DNA from: an uncultured bacterium
GTDB taxonomy: Bacteria; Desulfobacterota; BSN033; UBA1163
Direction of reading: 5' to 3'
Length of the DNA stretch: 64,000 nucleotides
NCBI GenBank assembly: GCA_938002255.1
Contig: CALLAL010000021.1
Coordinates: 1 to 64,000, forward strand
Below the pieces are notes generated by a model. It was not told the origin of the DNA. It saw only the letters and a list, made by a program, of their open reading frames with translations, and ran no database searches. A program made the translations under genes and the position numbers. Below are positions 18,353 to 27,379 of the stretch, in pieces. The number at the start of each line of letters is the position of its first letter. Position 1 is the first letter of the stretch.

Positions 18353-19249
18353 ATGGCTATTCTGCTTGAAAAGAATACAACCGTTTTAGTTCAAGGCATT
18401 ACGGGGAGAGAAGGATCGGCACGCGCTGCTTTCATGAAAAATTATGGCACCAAAGTGGTGGCTGGTGTCACCCCTGGGCGTGGGGGGGAAGAGATTTCAG
18501 GAATCCCTGTCTATAATACCATAGAAGAAGCGGTCAGAGCCCAGGGAAAGATTGATGCGAGCGTTACCTTTGTACCAGGGCCAGGACTGAAAGATGCGGT
18601 CTTTGAGGCGATTGATGGTGGCATCAAGTTCATTGTGATGCCCGTTGAACGAGTGCCGCTTTATGACATCCTTGAAATGATGGCTTATGCTAAGAAATAT
18701 AATGTTCGTCTCCTCGGACCGGGTTCTATTGGTATCATGAGTCCGGGCATCGCAGTGATGGGATGGCTTGGAGGGTCTCCTGATTTTGCCAAAAAAGTCT
18801 TTGTTCCTGGTCCTGTTGGGGTCATTTCAAGAAGTGGTGGCCAATCTGGAACGGTTCCCTGGGCAATCAAAGAGGCTGGAATGGGTGTCAGCACTGTAAT
18901 ACATATTGGGACGGAACCGGTTCTGGGTACCTCCTGCGGGGATATCTTACCCCTCTTTGAGAAAGATCCAGATACGAAAGCGGTTGCGATGTTCGGTGAG
19001 ATTGGTGGCCCTTACGAAGAAGAAGCTGCCGAAGCCGTTCGAAATAAGACCTTTACCAAACCTCTGGTCGTCTATGTAGCAGGGGCATGGGCACCGGAGG
19101 GGATGCGATTCTCTCATGCAAGCAGTATTATCGAGAGAGGGAAAGGATCGGCAAAAGATAAGATCAAATCCCTCAAGGAAGCCGGGGTTCATGTCGTGGA
19201 TCGGCCTGATGAGATTGCCCCTACACTCAAAAGGTTAATCGGGGTTTAA
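18353..19249 (+). CDS. mtkB: Malate-CoA ligase / succinyl-CoA synthetase-like alpha subunit
   Basis: Subunit of 298 residues that binds CoA and carries the phospho-histidine. The CoA-binding start reads VQGITGREGSARAAFM, and GVTPGRGGEEISGIPVYNT follows as in SucD. The expected catalytic histidine is H255 in FSHASSII; most relatives have GHAGAII, so the two flanking glycines are serines here. GKGSAKDKIKSLKEAGV completes the family C terminus. It works with the beta subunit at 16786. Malate is favoured over succinate by the lyase gene downstream. The altered histidine loop deserves care but does not argue against activity. Confidence 0.78.
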   Translation: MAILLEKNTTVLVQGITGREGSARAAFMKNYGTKVVAGVTPGRGGEEISGIPVYNTIEEAVRAQGKIDASVTFVPGPGLKDAVFEAIDGGIKFIVMPVERVPLYDILEMMAYAKKYNVRLLGPGSIGIMSPGIAVMGWLGGSPDFAKKVFVPGPVGVISRSGGQSGTVPWAIKEAGMGVSTVIHIGTEPVLGTSCGDILPLFEKDPDTKAVAMFGEIGGPYEEEAAEAVRNKTFTKPLVVYVAGAWAPEGMRFSHASSIIERGKGSAKDKIKSLKEAGVHVVDRPDEIAPTLKRLIGV

Positions 19250-19449
19250 AGATTACGGTGACGAAGCCCGTATCGTTAAAAGAAGGTTAGGTTAAACGTT
19301 TTTAACTTTGTTACGTAGCCGTTGCCCTAACCCAAACGGGACTCATTAGCTAAACCGGTAGAAGACGTTTAAGTCTCCGGCATTCCTATCCGGGCCTTGA
19401 TACGAGTTTTGACAATCAATAGAGACGTTAAAAAAATAGGAGGTGTGCC

Positions 19450-20343
19450 ATGACCGTAATGCGTTCTGTGTTTTACATTCCAGGAAATAATGAGAAGATG
19501 GTTTCGAAAGCCCCTGAAACACCAGCCGATATCATCACCTTAGACCTTGAGGATTCTGTGCCTCCGGCTGAAAAACCAAAGGCCCGTGAAATGGTCCGTG
19601 AAAACTTGAAATTTGCAGGTTCAGGAGGATCAACGGTTTACGTTCGGATCAATAACTGGGAGACGTTGATGACCAATGATGACCTTGAAGCCATTGTCCA
19701 TGAAGGACTTTCAGGCGTCTGCCTTGCTAAATGCGGAGGACCTGACCACGTTCAGCGCTTGGACTGGAAATTGGAAGAATTGGAAAGGAGACGAGGACTT
19801 CCCGTAGGAAGTATAGCCATCCAGTTGCTCATTGAAACGGCAAAGGGAGTCATCAATGCCTATCCATCAGCCATCGCGAGCAAACGAGTCAACTCTCTGA
19901 TCTTCGGAGCCGTCGATTATACAAAAGATATGAGAGTGAAACTGACCATCGAAGGCGATGAGCAGCTTTATGCAAGGGCTCATACAGCTGTAGCGGCTCG
20001 GGCGGCGGGTTGTATTGCTATTGATTGTCCCTTTGTTGCCTTTAAAGATACGGAAGCCTTTGAGAAGAACAGTCGCTTTGGCCGCCAATTAGGCTATGAG
20101 GGTCGAATGCTGATTCACCCAAGCCAGATCGAACCTGCCCATCGTATCTACACCCCTGCCCCAGAAGATGTAGAATGGGCAAAAGGGGTGGTCAAGGTTT
20201 TTGAGGAAGAAGGGGTTGCCAAAGGAGCAGCGGCCGTTTCCTATATGGGAAAGATGGTTGATACGCCTGTTTACGAGAATGCAAAGACCATCCTTGCCAT
20301 TATGGACGAAATCTCTGCTTTTGATGCGAAGCGGAAGAAATAA
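19450..20343 (+). CDS. HpcH/HpaI-CitE family lyase, malyl-CoA lyase-like
   Basis: Metal-dependent (beta/alpha)8 lyase of 297 residues. The family cleaves malyl-CoA to acetyl-CoA and glyoxylate, or related citramalyl/methylmalyl-CoA, and can run in reverse. Marks: the N-terminal VFYIPGNNEKMV, the acidic pair region ITLDLEDSVPPAEK, the glutamate in LLIETAKGV and the aspartate in FGAVDYTKDM that hold magnesium, and GRMLIHPSQIEPAH. The 200-base gap before it holds no gene. Directly after the ligase pair, it would complete malate to acetyl-CoA plus glyoxylate. Citramalyl-CoA lyase is the main alternative. Confidence 0.8.
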   Translation: MTVMRSVFYIPGNNEKMVSKAPETPADIITLDLEDSVPPAEKPKAREMVRENLKFAGSGGSTVYVRINNWETLMTNDDLEAIVHEGLSGVCLAKCGGPDHVQRLDWKLEELERRRGLPVGSIAIQLLIETAKGVINAYPSAIASKRVNSLIFGAVDYTKDMRVKLTIEGDEQLYARAHTAVAARAAGCIAIDCPFVAFKDTEAFEKNSRFGRQLGYEGRMLIHPSQIEPAHRIYTPAPEDVEWAKGVVKVFEEEGVAKGAAAVSYMGKMVDTPVYENAKTILAIMDEISAFDAKRKK

Positions 20344-20442
20344 GGGTTTCAAAGATTCGGAAGGGCAACGCTCAACCCCACCACATCACCCAACCCCATT
20401 CTCATGAGCCTTGCCCTTCTTAAGTTCAACAAGGTTTGAACC

Positions 20443-21369
20443 ATGCGGATCGTCGTCGTTGGGCAGGGGCCTTTTGGAGAAAAGGTCCTCGAGGCTCTCA
20501 TCCAGAAGAACGAAAAGGTGGTAGGTGTCTTTTCGCCACCGGATAAAAGGGGAGAGCCCTTAAAAGCCCTGGCCGAAAAAAAAGGCATCCCAGTTTTTCA
20601 GCCTCCCTTGATGAAAGATCCGAGGGTTGAAGAAACCTATCTCGCCTTAAAACCAGATCTTGCCATTCTTGCCTTTGTGACGGATATCGTTCCGGAGAAA
20701 ATCTTAAATATCCCATCGATTGGAACGATCTGTTACCACCCCTCTTTACTTCCAAAACATCGTGGAGCGAGTGCTATCAATTGGGCAATTATCCAGGGCG
20801 ATACGCGAACGGGTCTCACCATATTCTGGACGGACAGAGGGATTGATACGGGTCCGATCCTTCTCCAAAAGGAGGTTGAGATTGACCCAGATGAGACCAC
20901 AGGGGGGCTCTACTTTAATAAACTCTTCCCGATGGGAATTGAAGCGATCGTTGAGGCGGTCGAGTTGATTCATCAGGGAAAAGCAGCTAAAATCCCTCAA
21001 GACCATTCCAAAGCCACCTACGAACCTCCCTGTGATGATCGCGTTGCCTTGATCGATTTTACAAAATCGGTCCACGAGATTTACAATTTGATTAGGGGGT
21101 GCGATCCTCAACCAGGTGCTTATGGGATGTTTAAGGAAAAGAAAATCAGATTTTATGAGGCGAAAAAAGAGGTTTCTTTGAATGAAGGACGATCGGGAGA
21201 GATCCTCTCGATTGAAAAGCAAGGACTTAGAGTGGCTGTTCCAGGAGGATTTCTTACGGTAGGGAAGTTTAGGGTCGATAAGGGAGAAAAAATCGGGCCG
21301 GTTGAATTGGCCCAAATGGTCGACTTGAAGGTCGGAGACCGTTTTGGAAAAGGGAGGAAGGATTCATGA
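20443..21369 (+). CDS. Formyltransferase-family protein resembling 10-formyl-THF hydrolase domains
   Basis: Protein of 308 residues with an N-terminal formyl_trans_N domain and a smaller C-terminal domain. The catalytic region reads CYHPSLLPKHRGASAINW and later DRGIDTGPILLQKE, giving the His of HPSLLP and the Asp of the GIDTG loop. The ASAINW and IFW.D.GIDTG details look more like the hydrolase domain of 10-formyltetrahydrofolate dehydrogenases than like standard methionyl-tRNA formyltransferase. It overlaps the next gene, glcD, by four bases, so it is a fixed part of the glyoxylate operon. A role in releasing formate from formyl-THF, or in keeping folate free for glycine/serine exchange, is inferred. 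Methionyl-tRNA formyltransferase remains possible. Confidence 0.7.
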   Translation: MRIVVVGQGPFGEKVLEALIQKNEKVVGVFSPPDKRGEPLKALAEKKGIPVFQPPLMKDPRVEETYLALKPDLAILAFVTDIVPEKILNIPSIGTICYHPSLLPKHRGASAINWAIIQGDTRTGLTIFWTDRGIDTGPILLQKEVEIDPDETTGGLYFNKLFPMGIEAIVEAVELIHQGKAAKIPQDHSKATYEPPCDDRVALIDFTKSVHEIYNLIRGCDPQPGAYGMFKEKKIRFYEAKKEVSLNEGRSGEILSIEKQGLRVAVPGGFLTVGKFRVDKGEKIGPVELAQMVDLKVGDRFGKGRKDS

Positions 21370-22751
21370 ATCGCGAAAAGATGATTGAGGAGCTTTCGAA
21401 GATCGTTGGGAAAGAGAATGTCCTTTATTCTGACACCGATCTGTTACTTTATGGCTATGACGCCTCTCTCTTTAAAGGGAAGCCAGATTGCATCGTCTTT
21501 CCTGGATCCACAGAGGAAGTTTCAAAAGTTGTTAAATTCTGTCATCAAGAGAAAATCCCGGTCATTCCAAGAGGATCAGGAACGAATCTAAGTGGTGGCA
21601 CCATTCCGACCAAAGGGGGGGTCATTGTCCACTTTTCAAGGATGAATAAAATTCTCGAGATCGACCTTGAGAACCAAAGAGCGGTCGTTGAACCCGGTCT
21701 TTTTACTCTTACCTTAAAAAATCAGTTGGTTCGTTATGGGTACGTCTATCAACCAGATCCTGCCAGTGAAAAGGTTTCTACCTTCGGAGGTAATTTTGCT
21801 GAGAACTCTGGCGGACCGCACTGCCTTAAATATGGGGTAACGACCAATCATGTTTTAGGTGCTGAGGTTGTGCTCCCAGATGGTGAGGTGATTCAGGTGG
21901 GCGGAAAGGCTTTGGATCAACCTGGGTATGATCTGACCGGGCTATTGGTGGGCTCGGAGGGAACGCTGGGGATTGCCACAAAATTGATTCTCAGGATCAT
22001 GCCTAAACCTGAAGCGGTCAAGACCCTTTTAGCCATTTTCAATTCGCTGGAGGATGCCGGTCGAACCGTCTCAGCCATCATCGCTGATGGAATTGTACCA
22101 GCAACCTTGGAGATTCTTGACAAACTGACCATTAAAGCCGTTGAAGAATCTGTTCATGCCGGTTTCCCTCTTGACGCTGAAGCCGTTTTGCTCATCGAGA
22201 TTGACGGGTTGAAAGATGGCATGGAGAGATTGGCTGAGCGAATTATGGATATTTGTCGTAAGAATCAGGCCCGTGAAGTGAGGTCAGCAAAGACAGAATC
22301 TGAAAGGATGCAACTTTGGGCGGGTCGTAAAGGTGCCTTCGGTGCCATTGCAAGATTACGCCCGAACTATCTTGTGTGCGATGGGACCGTTCCAAGAACC
22401 AAGCTGCCAGAAGTTTTAACCCGGGTCATGGAGGTCAGCAAGAAATATAACCTTCCCATCGCGAATGTGTTCCACGCCGGTGACGGAAACCTCCACCCCC
22501 TCATTCTCTTTGACGAAAGGGATGAGGACGAACTGAAAAGGGTTCATCTTGCAGGATCAGAAATTATGAAATTATGTGCCGATGCAGGTGGGACGATCAG
22601 TGGAGAGCATGGCATTGGGACAGAGAAGATGAGGGAGATGCTCTTCGTTTTCTCTCCACAAGATATTGCGGCGATGAAGAAGGTCAAGATGGCTTTTGAC
22701 CCTGAAGAGATCTTAAACCCTGGAAAGGTCTTGCCTGAAGTTTCCGCTTAA
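21366..22751 (+). CDS. glcD: GlcD-like FAD-linked glycolate/2-hydroxyacid oxidase (second copy)
   Basis: Flavoprotein of 461 residues with the same fold as the copy at 9860-11224. Visible marks are IPRGSGTNLSGG (FAD loop), QPDPASEKVSTFGGNFAENSGG broken by usual spacing, VFHAGDGNLHPL and SGEHGIGTEK in the catalytic cap, and an ending DPEEILNPGK. The start ATG overlaps the stop of the formyl-THF gene. It is followed by GlcE- and GlcF-like genes, so this set has all three glycolate oxidase subunits. Glycolate to glyoxylate is the likely reaction; D-lactate cannot be excluded. Confidence 0.88.
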   Translation: MNREKMIEELSKIVGKENVLYSDTDLLLYGYDASLFKGKPDCIVFPGSTEEVSKVVKFCHQEKIPVIPRGSGTNLSGGTIPTKGGVIVHFSRMNKILEIDLENQRAVVEPGLFTLTLKNQLVRYGYVYQPDPASEKVSTFGGNFAENSGGPHCLKYGVTTNHVLGAEVVLPDGEVIQVGGKALDQPGYDLTGLLVGSEGTLGIATKLILRIMPKPEAVKTLLAIFNSLEDAGRTVSAIIADGIVPATLEILDKLTIKAVEESVHAGFPLDAEAVLLIEIDGLKDGMERLAERIMDICRKNQAREVRSAKTESERMQLWAGRKGAFGAIARLRPNYLVCDGTVPRTKLPEVLTRVMEVSKKYNLPIANVFHAGDGNLHPLILFDERDEDELKRVHLAGSEIMKLCADAGGTISGEHGIGTEKMREMLFVFSPQDIAAMKKVKMAFDPEEILNPGKVLPEVSA

Positions 22752-22793
22752 CCCTCCTGTTCTGCCTAAGGGGTTACATTGAAGGAGATCGAT

Positions 22794-24158
22794 ATGCCCG
22801 GAATGGATAACCTATTTTCTCGATTGAAGGAAGTCATCGGTGAAGCCCATATCCTTCGAGAACCGAATCAACTTAAAAATTTTTCTGTGGATGGAACACG
22901 ACCCAAAGCCATCCTTTCTCCAGGAACGATAGAAGAGGTTTCGAAAGTTGTGTCTTTAGCCAATGAGCAACGTCTTTCTATCATTCCGATGGGAAACGGG
23001 ACGAAAATGGAAATGGGAGGCATCCCCAAAAAAGGAGATTGGATCCTCTCTACCCTTCGTTTAAACCACATCACAGACAGCGATTGTGATAACCTGACCC
23101 TCTCCGCTGAGAGCGGAATGACACTCAGTGAAATTCAGAGTCAGTTGGGCAAAATCGGAAGGGGGTACTTTCTTCCCTTGGATCCCCCCTTTGTGGAAAA
23201 AGCCACGCTGGGGGGGATTGTCGCGACCAATTCAAGTGGTCCGAGAAGGCTGCTTTATGGCACGGTTAGAGATTTAATGATTGGAGCCAGAGCTGTTCTG
23301 CCCAACGGAGATGTTGTAACGTCAGGTGGAAAAACGGTCAAGAATGTTTCAGGTTACGACCTGTGCAAGCTTTTGATCGGGTCTTATGGTACCCTTGGGA
23401 TTTTGTGCGAGATGACCTTCAAACTCCTTCCGCTTCCGGAAAAAGAAGCAACCCTAGTGGCGCCATTTCCCAAACTGGAGGAGGCAGTCCAATTCGGACG
23501 TCATCTTCTTCGATCCCAGTATCTTCCTGCGTCAATGGAAATTCTCAACGGGACAGCCGTGAAAAAGATTTATCCTCCCTTTGCCCATCAGGAACTTTAT
23601 CTGGTGGCTATTGGATTGGACGGTGTCTCGGAAGCCATTGACCGACAGGTTTCAGAGATGTCGGAGATTGCAAAAGAGAAAGGTAGCCTTCCCCCATCGG
23701 TTCTTCAATCCGAATCCCACGCCTCATTCTGGAAGGCGATCAGGGATTTCCCAGCTCAACTCAAGCAGGAAGGGAAGTCATTCATCTCTCTGAAGTCAAA
23801 TTTTCTCATCTCCAGGTATGGAGAAGTGATCGCCCGGTACGAGCAGATGGCCAAAGCATCTGGAGTTGAATGTGCCTTGATTTGCCATGCCGGTAATGGC
23901 GTGCTTTATACTTACCTTTTCATTGATCCAAAGCGGGAAGAGAAATCTGGTTCTATTCCCTCATTGATTGAGGAATTCTCGTCGGTCGTCCGGAAATATG
24001 AAGGTCAATTGATGGTGGAATTCTCCCCTCCTGACATTAAGAAGAAGATCGATGTTTGGGGAGGATGGAGACCAGATTATGAGATTATGCGGAGAATCAA
24101 GGAAAAGATTGATCCCCAAGGCATTCTCAATCCAGGACGGTTTGTCGGAGGGATTTAA
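22794..24158 (+). CDS. glcE: GlcE-like FAD-binding subunit of glycolate oxidase
   Basis: FAD_binding_4 protein of 454 residues. The ATG at 22794 is chosen because AAGGAG lies six bases before it; a TTG at 22779 overlaps that ribosome site. The FAD-binding part has IIPMGNGTKMEMGG, LPLDPPFVEKATLGGIVATN and GKTVKNVSGYDLCKLL. It ends in DPQGILNPGRFVGG, as GlcE proteins do. It is longer than the usual roughly 350-residue GlcE, with a fuller C-terminal domain. It lies between glcD and glcF in the canonical order. It probably transfers electrons from GlcD to GlcF. Confidence 0.82.
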   Translation: MPGMDNLFSRLKEVIGEAHILREPNQLKNFSVDGTRPKAILSPGTIEEVSKVVSLANEQRLSIIPMGNGTKMEMGGIPKKGDWILSTLRLNHITDSDCDNLTLSAESGMTLSEIQSQLGKIGRGYFLPLDPPFVEKATLGGIVATNSSGPRRLLYGTVRDLMIGARAVLPNGDVVTSGGKTVKNVSGYDLCKLLIGSYGTLGILCEMTFKLLPLPEKEATLVAPFPKLEEAVQFGRHLLRSQYLPASMEILNGTAVKKIYPPFAHQELYLVAIGLDGVSEAIDRQVSEMSEIAKEKGSLPPSVLQSESHASFWKAIRDFPAQLKQEGKSFISLKSNFLISRYGEVIARYEQMAKASGVECALICHAGNGVLYTYLFIDPKREEKSGSIPSLIEEFSSVVRKYEGQLMVEFSPPDIKKKIDVWGGWRPDYEIMRRIKEKIDPQGILNPGRFVGGI

Positions 24159-24192
24159 AAATCATACGTTCATTGATCAGAGGAAACGAATT

Positions 24193-25356
24193 ATGGATAA
24201 AGAACAATTGAAAACTCTATTTTATGATGAGGTGGCCAAGTGTAACCATTGCGGTTTCTGTTTGGCCCATTGCCCAGTCTATACCGTTACCGGGAGGGAA
24301 TGGGCGACCCCTCGCGGGAAAAATGCGCTGGTTCGCGCCATTATCGAAGGAAAAATTGACTGGACCCCTGAAATCGAGGAAACCCTCTTCCGTTGCACCG
24401 GTTGTCGTCTCTGCACTCAAACCTGCTTTCCAGCGGTGGAGACCAATCAGGGTGTGCTGGCAGCGCGGGAATGCCTGGTGGATCGAAAACTCTACCCCAA
24501 GATTATCGATCGAGTGGTAGAGGCCTTAGACACTCATTCCAATATTCTAAATGAGCCCAATGTGAATCGCACCCTCTGGCTGGAAAAATTGGACAATCTT
24601 CCCGATCATCGCTTCCAGAAGGAGAAAGCAAAGGTCATCTATTTTGTCGGATGTGTTTCAGCTTTCTACCCGATGGCTCAAAAAATTCCTCAAACCTTTG
24701 TTCAGATCTTAAATAAGGCAGGGGTGGACTTTACCCTATTGGGTGGGGAAGAATGGTGCTGTGGATTTCCCCTTATCCAGGCAGGGATGAAGGACAAGAT
24801 GGAAAGGCTCATTGAACATAATCAGGAAAAGGTGAAACAGATAGGGGCAGAAACCGTTGTTTTTGCCTGTCCTTCCTGCTTCCATACCTGGAAAGAGAAA
24901 TACCAGACCCATGCGGAACTACTCCATTCGACTCAATTTATGGAACGGTTGATCGGTGAAGGGAAAATCCAATTTCAGAATGGAGCCGAACGAGTTGTTA
25001 CCTATCATGATCCCTGCGATTTGGGTAGAAATAGCAAAGTCTTCGACCCGCCGAGAAATATTTTGAAAAAGATTCCAGGCATCCAATTCGTAGAGTTGGA
25101 AGGAAATCGTCAGTTGAGCATCTGCTGTGGTGGTGGGGGGGATCTGGAGATGATTGATCCTGCCCTCTCCGCAGCCATTGCCCAAAGAAAGGTTGAAGAG
25201 ATCCAGAGAACAGGCGCCGAGGAAGTCGTGACCTCCTGCCAACAATGTATCCGGACGATTGCAAGCCATGCTCGGAAGAATAAGATCAAATTGAAGGTGC
25301 GAGATATCACAGAGGTCGTTTGGGAAGCGATGGGTCCTAAGGGGGGAAGTTCATAA
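24193..25356 (+). CDS. glcF: GlcF-like Fe-S subunit of glycolate oxidase (second copy)
   Basis: Protein of 387 residues from the ATG at 24193, which has AGAGGAAA upstream; longer upstream frames overlap glcE. Two 4Fe-4S motifs (CNHCGFCLAHCP and CTGCRLCTQTCFP) are followed by two CCG modules (EEWCCGFP and CDLGRNSKV with SICCGGGGD). It carries electrons from the GlcDE flavins onward. It closes the unit that starts with the ligase genes. The following 224 bases hold no gene; the second TRAP system then begins, so it may have its own promoter. Confidence 0.87.
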   Translation: MDKEQLKTLFYDEVAKCNHCGFCLAHCPVYTVTGREWATPRGKNALVRAIIEGKIDWTPEIEETLFRCTGCRLCTQTCFPAVETNQGVLAARECLVDRKLYPKIIDRVVEALDTHSNILNEPNVNRTLWLEKLDNLPDHRFQKEKAKVIYFVGCVSAFYPMAQKIPQTFVQILNKAGVDFTLLGGEEWCCGFPLIQAGMKDKMERLIEHNQEKVKQIGAETVVFACPSCFHTWKEKYQTHAELLHSTQFMERLIGEGKIQFQNGAERVVTYHDPCDLGRNSKVFDPPRNILKKIPGIQFVELEGNRQLSICCGGGGDLEMIDPALSAAIAQRKVEEIQRTGAEEVVTSCQQCIRTIASHARKNKIKLKVRDITEVVWEAMGPKGGSS

Positions 25357-25580
25357 GATGAGAGACAGTCCATTCTTTCAGAAAGGCAAGCAATGCATCT
25401 TGACAATGTTTCTTTCCTTATATTAAGGGATAGGGGTTCATGGATTCAGCTTCACGCGATAGAGAAACACTGTCTGGCAGGAGATTCGATTTCATTGACC
25501 AGGAAAGGAGGTGAAGTCATTCCGACTCAAAGAGAGCGGCAGTCATTCTTTCTTAACCCATTTACAGAAGGAGATTCATT

Positions 25581-26735
25581 ATGGAAAGAAAAGAGAAAAC
25601 AGATCATCCAAAAGAAGAAAAAGTATCCCGTCGTCGATTTCTAAAAACGGCGGCAGCCACTGCTGGGGTGACCGCCGCAACCCTCGGGGTTCCCGCATTT
25701 TTAAAACATGCCTCAGCCGCGCCCATCAAGTGGAAAATTCAGACAGCCTGGGATGCCGGGACCTTAGGGTTTGTGAAATTTCAGGAATTCTGCAAAAGAA
25801 TGGGTGAAGTTTCAGAAGGAAAACTTGTCTTTGAAGGATTCCCTGCAGGTGCGATTGTTGGGACGTTTGAAATGTTTGATGCCGTGAAGGCAGGGGTCTT
25901 TGATGCCTTTCATTCCTTTGATGTTTACTGGCCAGGGAAAGTTCCAGCTTGTACGTTCCTATCTTCTTATCCCTTTGGATTAGACCGCCCAGACCAGTGG
26001 GAGACATGGTATGAATATTTAGGGGGAAAAGAGATTGCACGGGAAGCCTATGGTGCACACAACCTGATGTACGTTGGCCCCATTCAACATGATGACAACC
26101 TCATTCATTCCAAAGTTCCCATTCGATCCTTTGAAGAGTTCAAAGGGAAAAGAATCCGGTATCCAGGCGGGATCATCGCAGATATTTATCGTGCCGCAGG
26201 GGTTTCCACCGTTCTTCTTCCCGGCGGTGAGGTCTATCCGGCACTCGAAAAAGGAGTGATCGATGCTGCAGACTTTGTGGGAGCAGCCGTCAACTACAAC
26301 CTCGGTTATGGTGAAATCGCAAAATATATCATCATGGGACCTCCTTCGACTCCCTGCCTCCATCAACCCGTTGACTTGATGAGTCTCTGCATCAATATGA
26401 GCCGATGGAATGCCCTTTCCAAACCCCTTCAGCAGTTGGTTGAGGCTGTGGTGAAGTGGCATTCCTGGGATCACTACGCAGCGATTCAGAAAGCTGACAT
26501 CCAGGCCTTCGAAGATTTCCAGAAGAAGCAGGGCGTGACGATCATTCGATTAAAGGAATCGGATATAGAAAAATTTAGGAAGTTTGCGCCAGAACTGTGG
26601 GTGACTTGGGCCAAAAAACATCCTTTGGCGATGAAAGCCTTTAAATCTCAATGGGAGTTTATGAAATCCATTAAAGTCGGCTATTATACCGACGCGGATT
26701 TGGTAGATTTAAAAGGTAAAAAGATTACTCTGTAA
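25581..26735 (+). CDS. dctP: TRAP transporter substrate-binding protein, Tat-exported (second system)
   Basis: Periplasmic protein of 384 residues with a twin-arginine signal (VSRRRFLKTAAA, cleavage near ASAAP) and a good AAGGAG site. The mature part has the TakP-like pattern RIRYPGGIIADIY, followed by LLPGGEVYPALEKGVIDAADF, where the arginine should bind the ligand carboxylate. It is clearly related to the protein at 14974-16125 but far from identical, so the ligands may differ. Its neighbours are a small and a large permease. A 2-oxo or 2-hydroxyacid ligand is an inference from context. Confidence 0.9.
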   Translation: MERKEKTDHPKEEKVSRRRFLKTAAATAGVTAATLGVPAFLKHASAAPIKWKIQTAWDAGTLGFVKFQEFCKRMGEVSEGKLVFEGFPAGAIVGTFEMFDAVKAGVFDAFHSFDVYWPGKVPACTFLSSYPFGLDRPDQWETWYEYLGGKEIAREAYGAHNLMYVGPIQHDDNLIHSKVPIRSFEEFKGKRIRYPGGIIADIYRAAGVSTVLLPGGEVYPALEKGVIDAADFVGAAVNYNLGYGEIAKYIIMGPPSTPCLHQPVDLMSLCINMSRWNALSKPLQQLVEAVVKWHSWDHYAAIQKADIQAFEDFQKKQGVTIIRLKESDIEKFRKFAPELWVTWAKKHPLAMKAFKSQWEFMKSIKVGYYTDADLVDLKGKKITL

Positions 26736-26830
26736 AATTCACGGGGGAGAGGCATCTGATGTGAATAGGAAGGTCCTCTCCCCATTGATTGCGTCAAGAA
26801 GACGAGGAATACTCTTCTGAGGAGAAGGAT

Positions 26831-27379
26831 ATGGGTTTTTTACATAAATTCATGACGGCCGTTAACAAAACCAATATCTTTGTTGGGAAATTGATGGTGG
26901 GGGTGACCCTTTTAGCCGTTGCGGTCATTTCGTTTGAAGTGATCATGCGCTACATCTTTAACAAACCCACCAATTGGGGTCATGAAAGCATGACCTTGCT
27001 CTTTGCCATTTTCTACTGTGCGGCGGCTGGCTATGCCCATTATTACCGGGCCCATGTCCGGGTGGATGTGTTTTATTCAACCCGTTCCGAGCGGACACGA
27101 GCCTATCTCGATCTCATCACCTCTGTTTTTTTCTTTCTCTTTACCGGCGTTTTCATCTATACCAGCTGGAAATTTTACTGGAGTTCTCAGACCATGCTGG
27201 GAGGGGGAAAGATTTTCGGAATTGATGTTCCAGGGGAACTTTCTTTTACTGATTGGCAACCCCCCTACTACCCTGTAAAATTCATGATGCCCTTCGGAGG
27301 GTTTTTATTGTTGCTTCAGGGGATTGTCTGGTTGATTCGCGATATCCACATGGCTGTAAAAGGGAGACCGATGATATGA
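26831..27379 (+). CDS. dctQ: TRAP transporter small permease, DctQ type (second system)
   Basis: Membrane protein of 182 residues with four hydrophobic segments. The ATG at 26831 follows GAGGAGAAGG and places the start (MGFLHKFM) just before the first helix. Family marks: FEVIMRYIFNKPTNWGHE, YAHYYRAHVRVDVFYS. There is an insertion of about 30 residues between helices 3 and 4 compared with the first system's DctQ. It overlaps dctM by four bases (ATGA). Confidence 0.88.
   Translation: MGFLHKFMTAVNKTNIFVGKLMVGVTLLAVAVISFEVIMRYIFNKPTNWGHESMTLLFAIFYCAAAGYAHYYRAHVRVDVFYSTRSERTRAYLDLITSVFFFLFTGVFIYTSWKFYWSSQTMLGGGKIFGIDVPGELSFTDWQPPYYPVKFMMPFGGFLLLLQGIVWLIRDIHMAVKGRPMI

Noticed and set aside
20746-21315. 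189-codon minus-strand frame
   Set aside because: It is the shadow of the formyltransferase-family gene. Low-complexity composition and no motif.
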